Shown: in pieces, positions 9,431-20,400 of the stretch
Numbering within the stretch: the first letter of the stretch is position 1
Layout: each line of letters starts with the position of its first letter
NCBI GenBank assembly: GCA_009193035.1
Contig: SWDT01000061.1
Coordinates: forward strand, 248,001-312,000
From: Halicephalobus mephisto
Taxonomy: Eukaryota; Nematoda; Chromadorea; Rhabditida; Panagrolaimidae
Direction: 5' to 3'
Length of the DNA: 64,000 bases
The notes under the pieces: generated by a model
The model's database searches: none
What the model saw: only the letters and a program-made list of their open reading frames with translations
Told to the model about the DNA's origin: nothing
Program-made: the position numbers and the translations under genes

Positions 9431-12407
9431 TTACCCAAAGGTCATTCCGGCTTGCATGGCGGGAAAGTCGACAGTTCCGTCTCCTCCGACCAGTCTTTCC
9501 TGGACCGTTTTGGCGTCTATCCCGAAGGTGTCTCCGGGATTCCAGTAATTCGGGATTTTAAAAACAGAATCATATTCGTCTCTGGATTTGCCTTGAGTCG
9601 AGATAACCGAATTTATGGCTGGCATTGTTGGGTCCAGAGAAGGCAAAATTAATCTGGATCCGATCCCGGGGATTTCCTTCTCGACGGCCCCAGTCCACCG
9701 TAACCTCGTATGTCGTCCTCGAGGAACGTAGAAAATTGGAGGAATATTTCTTTCTTCAATTATTTGTTTTATTTTTAAATCCATTTTGTTTGGTTTTAAA
9801 TTTTTTCCATGAATATTTTTTATTCCGAACATTCTGGGCCGAATTACCGTTTCTGCCTCAGGCGTTCCAACCCCCATTCTTTGAGAATCCGTCAAAACTG
9901 ATGGTTTTCTCATTTTTTCTGCAATTTCTTCGTTTTCCAAAAGCGTCAAAATTCCGGGATTATTTTTCAAATTTTTCAAAACTCTCGAATCTCGATTGAA
10001 AAAATTTAATTTTTTCGAAATTTTAGGATTTTGATCAGAAAAATCGGAAGTTTCCAAAGTTCTAGAATCTGGAATAGAAAAATCAGAATCTTCTGGAAAT
10101 TCGAAATCAGGATTAGAAAGGTCAGAATTTTCTGGAAATTCGGAATTTCGATTTGAAGAAAAATCAGAATCAGGATTAGAAGAATCAGAATCTTTTAAAA
10201 TTTCAGAATTTCGACTTGAATGAGAATTAAAATCTTCAAAAATTTCAGAATTTCGATTTGAAGAAGATTCAGAATCTTTGAAAACTTCAGAATTTCGATT
10301 TGGATAAGATTCGGAATCCCCCAAAACTTCTGAATTTCGACTTGAATGAGAATTAAAATCTTCCAAAACTTCTGAATTTCGATTTGGATAAGATTCAGAA
10401 TCTTCCAAAACTTCTGAATTTCGACTTGAATGAGATTCAGAATCTTCTTGATTTTCTGGATGTCTTCTAAATGGTTCAGAAAGATTTGGAGTTTCTTCGT
10501 CGTCGTAGTATTCAGAAGATTCTTCGGAATTTTGTGGTTTATGAGATTCTGAATTATAGAAATAATCGGTGTTTTTTCCGACGAGTAAAGTCAACATTTT
10601 CCGTGGTCTTTGTGGAATGGGTCTGGGGGTCACGAAACCGGGTTGAGGATTGGGATCTTCCACAATTTTCTTCGGTTCCAAAAATGCCTCAGGGTCAGTT
10701 AATTTGTAAGCCAGTTCTTCATTAGATAAAAGTGATTTTAATCTTTCATTATTCAGGATTCTTTGAGCCAATTCTATTGGAATTTTGTTAAATTTTCTTC
10801 TAATTTTTTTTTCGTTTTTTTCATTTTCAACAAGATCCGGAAATTGTTCGTAAATTCCGAACAACATTGCCGCTTTTTTCCCTAATTTTAGTTCAGCTTC
10901 GTTTGTGTTTCCTTCCCGGATCAATTCAGAAGAGTCTGCCAGACGTGTTTGTCTTTTTTTCCTGAATCCGACTTCGGTTCGACTTCTGGAGGTTTCTGAT
11001 TTTTCTTTTCTTAAAAAATTAAAATTTCCATCAATATCAAATAGAGATTTAATTTTATTTAAATTTTCTTTTTTGATGACGTCAGGAAATTTGATCGATG
11101 TTGTTCCAGAATTAACTTCGGTTCGACTTCTGGAGATTTCTGATTCTTCATTTTTTTTATTTTCATCTATTTTGAAAAAAGTTGGAAATTTTTTAAATAA
11201 TTTAAATTCCTTTTTCGATTTTCGTTCAGCTTTATTGGAATTTTCTTTTTTGAAGATTTCAGAAAAATTTTTAAAATTCGTTTGTCGTTTATTTCTTATT
11301 TGATTTTCGTTTTCAGAATTTCCAGATTCTTCTTCTGTTTCGTATTCTTCTTCATTTTCGTCTTCTTTTTCTTCTGTAGAATCATATTCGTATTCTGTTT
11401 CGATTTTTGGTTTTTGAAAATTCGTAAAAAATTGAGTTAAATCAAATTGATTTTTTCCAATTTTTTGAAATTGATTTTTTTGGATTTGTTTTAAAGCTTC
11501 TTCGTGCTGGATTCTGAACATTCTTTGTTGATTCTGAGTCATTTGACGGAGTTCTGGACGTTGAGGCAATTGGAATGGGTTCCTTCCAGCGATCATGTTC
11601 GCTACGAGACCCGGTAAAATTTGTTTTTGAAATTTTTCAAAAACAGCTTTTGCAACTTGTTCAGCAGGATCACTATTTTCGATTTCTTTTTGAGTTTTTA
11701 TGGCTTGTTGGATTCCTTTGAGACTGGAGCCTATGGGGATACCGTTTTCGTGAAGCATGTCTATCAGCCGATTTCCCGTTTTCGGTTGGTTCTGGACTTG
11801 TCTGGCTTGTTCGAAAACGGCATCAGCAGCCAATTTCGAAATTGGAATATTTTTATATTTTTTATATTGATCTGGTTGAACTTTTTTCAAAACCCCGAGT
11901 TGAGTTTTGAAAGCGCCTTTGGCCATTTCTATCTGTCCGGCCTTGATGAGGGCGTCGAGGAACGTGATTCCGACTTCTTCCAGAGCATCCTGACTTGGAA
12001 GCAGTTTTTTCATGGATTCTAGAGCTAGTTCATTCGTTTCTGAAAGGTCTTCAACCTCGGGGGATTCTGAATCCTCATCACCGGCTCTGATCGACGGGAA
12101 CGCTTAAATTATTTTTTTTAAAAACCCGATTTTATGGAATTTTAGAATTTTTAAGAATTCAAAGAAGATTCTAAAAATTAAAAATTTTGAAGTTTATTAA
12201 AATTTTGTTAAAAATTCTGAAATTTTACAAAAAATTTTGAAGTTTATCAAAATTTTGTCAGTTTCTAGAATCTTCCAAAATTTATAAAAAATTAAAAATT
12301 AAAAAATTTATAATTCTAGAAAATTTGTAAAATATTTTTTAATTTTTAAAATAAATTCAAAAAAACTAACCAAAAATAAGCAAAAATAAAATCAGTTTGA
12401 CGAACAT
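9431..12407 (-). CDS. Large secreted, repeat-rich protein of unknown function
   Basis: Two exons: a 37-base exon 12407-12371 and one long exon 12102-9431, giving about 902 residues. The short first exon supplies MFVKLILFLLIF; joined to AFPSIRA it makes a typical signal peptide with cleavage expected before GDEDSES. The N-terminal ~200 residues are helical and Q-rich. The middle is acidic (long E/D/S runs), carries at least two R-x-K-R-Q sites (IRNKRQT, FRKKRQT) that look like proprotein convertase sites, and has a degenerate tandem repeat around RNSEVLEDSESYPN, about ten copies. The C-terminus (VPRGRHTRLRW, then LILPSLDPTMPAINSV) is non-repetitive and may be a folded domain. I recognise no family. 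The acceptor is TTTAAG rather than TTTCAG, but the frame and signal peptide support it. Confidence 0.75.
10100..10450 (-). repeat. In-frame Ser/Glu/Asn-rich repeats in secreted protein
   Basis: About ten tandem units of 14-17 codons, each with an S-R/N-R-N-S-E core followed by E-D-S/F-E/N-S. Unit lengths are multiples of three, so the frame is kept. Confidence 0.8.
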
Positions 12408-12573
12408 TTGGAATAGTGTAATTCTTAAATGAAAGTGAGATCAAAAATAGGAATTCTGACCTGGATTGTCTCTCTTATCATCTATCTGAGCGTTCAAGCC
12501 CTCAGGGAAAAAGTGTAAAAAAAAGATTGATACAAAAAACGTTAAAGATTATTTTTTAAAAGAAATTTCTGGA

Positions 12574-13035
12574 GAAAAATGACTTACGGGTTAGATTGGA
12601 GAACTTGGAGCTCGTCAGGTTGCTCCGAGAGAGACAGATCGGCATCGAGATAAGCCCCCAGATCCCCGCACGCCGAGGGAGACACTTGCAGGGCCGCATC
12701 CCCTGGCTGAAACTCACCATCTCAATCATCCCAATCCACAAACCCACCACTCCCCGACTTCTAATTTACACAATTTCCACAATTCCATTCAAAGTCCAAA
12801 AATTAAGTCTTAATCATCCAAATTTATAAATTTCGAAATCATCAATTTTCGAAAATTGTGAATCTTAAAAATCTTCAGAATTATGTTAAAAATTCAAAGT
12901 CCAAAAATTCAGTTTTAATCATCCAAATTTATAGAATTTCGAAAATTATGAATCTTAAAAATCTTCAAAATTATGTTAAAAAATCCAAACTCATCAATTC
13001 AGTCTTAATCATCCAAATTTATAGAATTTCGAAAT
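12574..13035 (-). repeat. Duplicated fragment of FHOD exon 2 plus intron 1
   Basis: Near-identical to 23220-23740. It contains a full copy of FHOD exon 2 (12708-12590 on the minus strand) with both splice sites kept (GTGAGTTTCAG acceptor, GTAAGT donor), plus the adjoining intron with its ~107-bp satellite. Within the exon I count two base changes, one changing the end from QSDP to QSNP. Homology ends abruptly at about 12574, where the flank becomes unrelated. It lies 3' of the FHOD gene and about 170 bp 5' of the secreted protein gene. Likely a non-functional pseudo-exon. Confidence 0.9.
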
Positions 13036-13084
13036 CTTCAGTTTTCAAATTCGACCCTTTCATTTTCGGATTTGAATTAGTTCA

Positions 13085-14056
13085 AAATCGACGGTTTTGG
13101 TAAGGAATATTTTCTCTTTCTGATCGACAGAATTGTAACCCGCTGATGGGGCATTTACCATACTTTTTACATAATTTCCAACCTGCAACTTTACTCATTC
13201 AAACTTCTATTAAAAGTACTGTATGTCGAGAATATTGTATTCGCTCGATCTGTGGAAACGAAGACTCCCAATGGAACAGAAAACAGTTTTTAACATTGTT
13301 GGATTGTGCACGATCTATTTGAGTGCAAGCTACGCAGCGTTGGTCCCGAAGGGAAATACCCTGAGGACCAATGAAATTTGTACGATTGCAATTTGATGAC
13401 AATTTGGAGATTGCGCAAGATTTGGATAGAGGTGTGATTTATCTCGTGCCCTTTGGTCCCATAAAGTTAACTTTAACTTTTATTCCTATATCCGTACAAC
13501 TACAAATTATAATTGTCTGGTCCTTTGACCCAAATACCGTTGCCTTTGGTGTCTTGCGTAGGTGGTAGCTCGAGTTGAAATAGGGCGCAGCAGCTCAATT
13601 CTAAAGTCCGGCTTCTTGCTTCTTCTGCCAGGTCATCCGTCCACCTTGTTCGTGGTCTTCCGATCGGCCTCGGCATCTTTGGGATCCATAGTGTGGTCAG
13701 CTTCGCCCAATCGGGTTCCGTCTGACTTGCCAGCTTTATTGCGAATTTCCATTTTCGCTTAAGAGCACTGATTACCCAATCGGAGAGACCTGTTTTTCCC
13801 CCATAAAGTTATTTTTATATATTTGTATCTACACACGGATTCGGATTCTCCAGCGACGATCCAACAAACACATCGACGACAACACAGGTTTTTGTGTTTT
13901 TGGCCGTGTGGGACCGGCACTTTTTTGACTGCTCGTTGCCGCGAGTCACATATGACTCGCATTGTCGTCAATGGGTTAAACGTTCGAATAGCGGAAAATA
14001 AATTGTATTATTTCGTGATTTTATAATTTCCGTTATTTAATGTGTTTTTAATAAAT
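13085..14056. mobile_element. Probable retroelement-derived block around the LINE remnant
   Basis: The stretch has higher GC than its flanks and contains the LINE tail. A short motif CCCATAAAGTTA occurs twice (about 13459 and 13800). A palindrome GAGTCACATATGACTC lies near 13943. Other than the LINE frame I recognise no protein. Confidence 0.4.
13500..13808 (-). pseudogene. LINE (non-LTR retrotransposon) reverse-transcriptase C-terminal remnant
   Basis: A 102-codon open frame on the minus strand reads GLSDWVISALKRKWKFAI, then WAKLTTLWIPKMPRPIGRPR and TRWTDDLAEEARSRT. The GRPRTRW.DD pattern after a KRKW helix is the familiar end of LINE reverse transcriptases. No palm domain with YADD lies in the window, so this is a 5'-truncated or decayed copy. 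The neighbourhood (13100-14050) is less AT-rich than its surroundings, as expected of inserted element DNA. Confidence 0.75.
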
Positions 14057-14076
14057 GTTTAATTACCCAAGTTTGA
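14057..14076 (+). other. Perfect 20-base match to nematode SL1 spliced leader (bases 2-21)
   Basis: The sequence GTTTAATTACCCAAGTTTGA equals SL1 bases 2-21. The next base is A, not the final G, and no GT donor, Sm site or SL RNA stem follows, so this is not a working SL RNA gene. A 20-base match is not expected by chance in 64 kb. It may mark the 5' end of a retrotransposed trans-spliced mRNA, or be an SL pseudogene. Confidence 0.7.
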
Positions 14077-14497
14077 AGTCGAAACAAAAGTAATCATCTA
14101 AAACACTGTATTTTTTAATATTTTAATTTTTAAAAATATTTTAAATTTTTGATTTTTTTAAAATGCTTAATAAAGAAATTCGAATTTTATTTTTTCGAAA
14201 TAAAAATAAAAAAAATCATTTTAAAATTATTTGAAAAAAACTAAAAACTTTTTTAAAACATGTTCGTGATTCAAAATTTAAAATTCAAACTTTTTTAAAT
14301 CGATTTAATTTTAACGAATATCTTTATTTTTCAACAAAAATATCATTTTCTATTTTAAAATGCGTAAAAGTAAAAAAATGTACACACTGAGCTTCCAAGG
14401 ATAAAACTGTCAATTTAGAAACTCCTGATTGGACCGTTTTTGCCGTAGATTGTGAAAGTCGAAGCCAGATATGGATTCTATTTAAATCAGGACTAGA

Positions 14498-17400
14498 TTA
14501 ATAATTTTGGAGATTATTGAGGGCATCGAGTTGATCCGACCTGATTGTTCTTGTTCGACGGACTGAAATTATTTAAATTTTAAAAATTAAATAAAAATAA
14601 AAATAAAAATTTTAAAAATTAAATAAAAATAAAAATAATAATTTTAAAAATTAAATAAAAATAAAAATTTTGAAAATTAATTAATTATTTAAATTTTGGA
14701 AATTAAATAAAAATAAAAATTTTAAAAACTAAATATTTAAATTTTGGAAATTAAATAAAAATTTTCGATTTTATTGATTATTTTTCGATTGTAATTTTTA
14801 TTTTCTAACTTACGTGATTTCCTGTTGAATTGTCTGGCTCTTCTTCTTTCGTGAGATCGGGAATCGGCAGTGGCTGTGACTGTTCTGACGACTCCATCGA
14901 GGAGTTCATCATCACAAGCATCTCCGTCCCCAGGGGATTTTCTCAAAGCTTCAGTTTGAGCAGCAATTAAAGTTCTTTCAGGAGTAGGTTGACCTCGACG
15001 TCTGCTCAATGTGTCTTCGCCTTGACTGGAGAGCATCTGTGACATCGCCATATGTCTTTCTTGATCTGTCATTATTTCAGAAATTTTTTTTCTACCGTAA
15101 TCATTGGCTGCTTGTTTCTGAGCTACTCCAATCATCATTCCTCGTGTTTTGTTTCTTTCTCGTTTTTCGGCCATACGTTTCCTCATTTGGAGGATTTTTT
15201 CTCTGTTAGTCCTGTATTCGAGGGCGAACTCGTTGACCATTTTGAACACTATCATCGGTTTTTGGTCCTTTATCTCGCTCGCGGCATATCCGAAGTACAG
15301 TAAAAACGCATTCCATCGGTTTACTGTAGTTCTGTGAACGTGTTTTAATCTGTGAATCCTCTCGGCGACTTCAGTGAGATAATTGTTAATTTTGTTTTTC
15401 ATATTTGTGTTGTTGTCTTTTTGGCTGATTTTCGCGACGTAATTCCAGCAATTTTTGCAGTCCATTTCCATTTTTCTGAGATTATCCAAAACAGCATCAA
15501 AATCGATTTTTGATGATCTCGAAACAGCCCCGAATTCAGAATGAAGATCTGTTCCGAGGGAAAAATTATCGAGCATGTACTCGGCTAGATGATAAGTTAG
15601 AGGATATTTGTGGACGGGATCTTTGACTTCTCCGGCTTTAGAGAGATATTCCAATTGAAAAGCCTTTATATCTGTTCCATTGAGGGCATTACCGATGGAT
15701 AACAACATCCCCATGGCCACCCTGAAAGTCTCGCTTTCCTCGACTTCCTTCATGGCGTTGTTCAGTTCCATCAAACTTTCAGCAACATCTTTTTCGATAT
15801 TTTGGTAATCCAGCATGAAAAGCCAAAGTTTCAATCGTTCTAGAAGACAGTCAATTTCACTCAGAGAAAGCAAAAATTGCTCGGATTGCCCGAGGGGAAG
15901 TTCCGGATTTTCGGATTGTTTTTCTTGAATTTTTTCGATTTCTTCAGAATTGGGCATCATTGTTTGAAGAATTTTTTCTATTCCTTCTTTATTCAAAACA
16001 GTTGTGTCAAATTTCCTAATTGCAGTAGGAATAACACTGACAGGAGGCAATTTGGTCAATCCGATGGCGATTGTTTGAGATCTTTTTGTCGAAAGTACTT
16101 GAAGATATTGCGGTTTTGATACTTCTCCTGATTTTTTAATACTTATTTCTTTTGTTTTTTGTTCGAATAATCTGGCCAATTTACTTGTGTCAATAACAGG
16201 AGCAGTTTCGACTTTGTTCCAAAAAGTTCCTTTTCTTTTCAGCATCGGGATCGGGGGCGCTTCTGCCTGGGCCGGTTTCCAATGAAGTTTCACCGTCGAA
16301 ATGGGGCCTTTGTCGATAAAATTTTGTTCTTTTCCCTTGTTTCCCAACAACGGTGGGGGAGGGGGTACTCCATTAAGGACCGAGGGTACTCCATTAGGGA
16401 CTGGAGGCGGGGCAGGGGGGATTCCAATAATCCCATTTCCGATTTTTTCTTGTTCATATTGGGCATTTCTAACAAGAACAAGTGGATCTTGTTCAAATTC
16501 TACAAATTCAGAAAAATCTAAATCATTTATAATCATTGGTTTTTCTTTTAATTTTTCAGCTGCTTCTTTCCATTTAATATCTGCTTCATTTTTTTCTGTT
16601 AAATTTCTTCTAAATTGACTATTTTCGATTTTTTGGGCTCTTTTTCGCAAAGCAGCAGCAAAGCAGTTGGTTGTGCTTTCGTCGTCGCTGGGGTCCTCCT
16701 GAAGTGCCTGAGGGGGTTCCTTCACGAGAGAGGGTTCTTTTACAAGAGAAGGTTCTTTCACGATGGAGGATTCTGATTCAGGAAAAGTAATTTTTTTATT
16801 TTCCGTAGGACTGAAGATGTTCGGGACGATCGGAGGCGGAGCTTTGACTTCTTTTTCTTCGACAAAATTTTCTTTTTCTTCTGTTTCTTCGATTTTTATT
16901 TTATTCGGAATTGGTCCGAGGGTTTTGGTTTCTTTAATGTGGTTGTTGTTTTCGATATATTTATTTTCATTGTCGCTGGAACCAGGACTCGGAATTTCCG
17001 TTTTTATTTCTGGTCGTCTCCAATCTGATTTTTGTTCTTCTTCTGACCTCGGAGAACATCCGTTAGAAATACTACCGTATCCTTGATCAATTTCCTTGTT
17101 AGCTTCCAATTGTTGAGTAATTTTGTTTAAATTTTTATTAAATTTTTGAAGTTGTTCCGCTTCAAGTTGTCGTCTTCTCATGACGGACCTTCTTTCGGCA
17201 GTACCCCCGGGATCCCTCTGAAGCGTAGATCCGTTGATCCTCATCTTGACGACGTTCTGGCCTTCACTAGAATCGCTGTCGTCCAACAAAGCATCTTCTT
17301 TTTTCAGTTCTCTTTCGTAAAGTTCTATTTGTTGAATCAATTGAGGATTTGAAATTTTCATTAAATTTTTGATTATTTTTTCGAATCCTTGTGTTTCTAA

Positions 17401-20400
17401 AGTATCGACGACATCGAAAAAAGTATCTTGATCAGGGACTCCACTGAGGGTCTTGTTGATGATCGTCATCGCGAAAATCAGCATTTCGTCATCTCCGGCT
17501 CCTCTTTCTGAGAGAATTCTGATGATCGAATGCCAGTCTTGTTCTTCTGGAAATTTCGTAATTATCTTATTTAAAAAATCGAAAATAAATCTTTTTATAA
17601 AATGATCCCGAAAGGAATTTTTAAAAGTTATTAAACCTACAGTAGGCTAGGTGGTTATTTTAATTTTTTTTTCAAATTTCTTAATTATCTTATTTAAAAA
17701 ATCGAAAATAAATTTTTTTATAAAATGATCCCGAAAGGAATTTTTGAAATTTATTAAAGCTACAGTAGACTAGGTGGTTATTTTAATTTTTTTTTCAAAT
17801 TTCTTAATTATCTTATTTAAAAAATCGAAAATAAATCTTTTTAAAAAATTTTCTGAAGGAGAATTTTCTAGGAACTACAGTATCCTAATTTGTGGTTATT
17901 TCGTAATTAAATTTTTTATTTTTCTTTTTTACATAAATCCGAAATTTTCTAAATTCGAATTAAATCATCTTTTACTTTTAAAATTTAATTGTTAAAAATT
18001 ATTAATAAATATTTCAAAAATAAAAATTACAGTATCTTTGAAGATAAGTTTCTTTATTTATTTTAAAAATTAACTTACGTTTTGGTCTTTCAATTTTCGA
18101 AATTGCCGCCAAAAGTAAAAGAGAATTGGCTTCTGTATATTCAACAAAAACCAACAACAGTTTCAAAGCTGTTTTGACGACCAGCCGATACTAAAATAAT
18201 ATAATTAATAAAAAAATTTAAAAAAAAAATAAAAAAAATCGAAAAAATTTAAAAAAAAATAAAAAAAAATCGAAAAAATTTTAAAAAAATCAAAAAAAAA
18301 TCGAAAAAATTTTAAAAAAAATAAAAAAAAAATCGAAAAAATTCTTTTTTAATTTTTAAAAATTAATAATTAATAAAAAAAGCAAAAAGTGAAAAATGTT
18401 ATTTAATTATTAAAAGATTCAAAAACAAGGGATTCGAAAGTTAAAGAAGTTTGGAAATTTAAATAAAACGGGCAATTACCCATTCTTGTCGATGAGGACT
18501 CAGTTCTTTAAATTCGGCCTTGTCAAAAAGCTAAAAGCAGCAAATAATCCAAGCATTAAAGCAATTTGTTAAAAAATCACTAATTAAGTTTAAAATTTAA
18601 AAAAATCAGAAAATTCGCTTCAGGATAAAAAAATTTCTACTCATTGATCCTGACACGAAAACTTTTTGCTTTATTTGTTGATTACTGTAATAAATTGTAA
18701 TTTTAAAAAAAATCACTAATTAAGTTTAAAATTTAAAAAAATCAAAAAATTCGCTTCAGGATAAAAAAAATTTTTAAAAATCTTCTAGTCATTGGTCTTG
18801 ACACGAAAAATAGATATTTTCTGATTATGGTAATAAATTGTAATTTAAAAAAACCACTAATTAAGTTTAAAATTTAAAAAAATCAGAAAATTCGCTTCAG
18901 GACCAAAAAATAAAGTTTTTAGTCATTGGTCTTGACACGAAAGCTTTTTACTTTATTTTCTGATTACGGTCTTAAATAGTAACTTTTAAAACATTATTAA
19001 TTAAGTTTAAAATTTTAAAAAATCAAAAAATTCGCTTCTGGACCAAAAAAGTTTTTAGTCATTGATCCTGACACGAAAAATATTTATTTCCTGATTACGG
19101 TCTTAGTAACTTTTAAATTATTATTAATTTTGTTTAAAATGAAAAATAAATCAGGGAATTTAAATTTTTTCTCAGAAATAAAGATCAAAGGGACCGCCAA
19201 ACGAGAAGGCAACGATCGTAATGCGCAATGCCTGATTCATTTCTCGATTACGGATTTAATTAGTGGTTATTTAAAATACTAATAACAAAGTTCATGGTCA
19301 AAAATCAATCAAAAATCATTCATGTTGGGACCAGTAGTTTTAAATTTTTAAAAATGATTAAATGGAATATCGGTCTTGACGCGAAAAAATAATTTTTCGA
19401 TTATAAATTTGATAATTTTGTAAAACATTAATAATTGAGTTTATAATTAGAAATAAGTCGAAAATCATTCGTGCTAGGACCAGTGGTTTTAAATTTTTAA
19501 AAATGATTAAATAAAATATCGGTCTTGACGCGAAAAATTATTTTTCGATTATAAATTTGATAATTTTGTAAAACATTAATAATCGAGTTTATAATTAGAA
19601 ATCAATCAAAAATCATTCGTGCTAAGATCAGTAGTTTTAAATTTTTAAAAATGATTAAATAAAATATCGGTCCTGACGCGAAAAATTAGTGATTTATTTT
19701 TTTACAAATTTGACAATTTTTGTTTAAAATTTAATTGACTCACGGGTGAATCCAGGAGCTCGTACAGCCACTGGATGGTTTCGTTATGAGCGATGATGCC
19801 GTTCATGCCGTCGACGTACAGCATCAGTTGACCCAAGGCCCTGAGGATGTAATTCTGGTGATTCTGATCCGAGATTTTTCCTAGTCTAATTAAGCAATTT
19901 AATCCATCTGATTGGACAAATTCATGAACAAGATCTTTATCATCTTGAAAAATTTGTTTCAACGCAAACAGGGCTCTTCTCTGGTCCCGGCCAGACATGT
20001 GCAAAAGTTTATCTAAAATTTTTTAATTTTTTTTAAATTTTTTTGAATTTTTGAAGTTTATTTTTGGATTTCTTTGAATTTCTAAAATTTATTTTTTAAT
20101 TTTTTTGAATTTTTAAATTTATTTTTGAATTTCTTTGAATTTTCTAAATTTATTTTTTAATTTTTTTGAATTTTTAAAATTTATTTTTTAATTTTTTTTA
20201 ATTTTTTTAATTTATTTTTGAATTTTTTTTAAATTTCAAAATTTTCTTTGAATTTTCTAAATTTATTTTTTAATTTTTTTTAATTTTTTTAATTTATTTT
20301 TGAATTTCTTTGAATTTTTTAAATTTATTTTTAAATTTTTTTGAATTTTCTAAATTTATTTTTTAATTTTAATTTTTAAAATTTATTTTTAAAATTGATC

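Noticed and set aside
14057..14160. SL RNA gene at the SL1 match
   Set aside because: The last SL1 base is changed, no GT donor follows and I find no Sm-binding site or 3' stem-loops in the next 100 bases.
16282..16618. Plus-strand open frames opposite the formin FH1/FH2 exon
   Set aside because: They are antisense shadows of the strongly supported FHOD exon.
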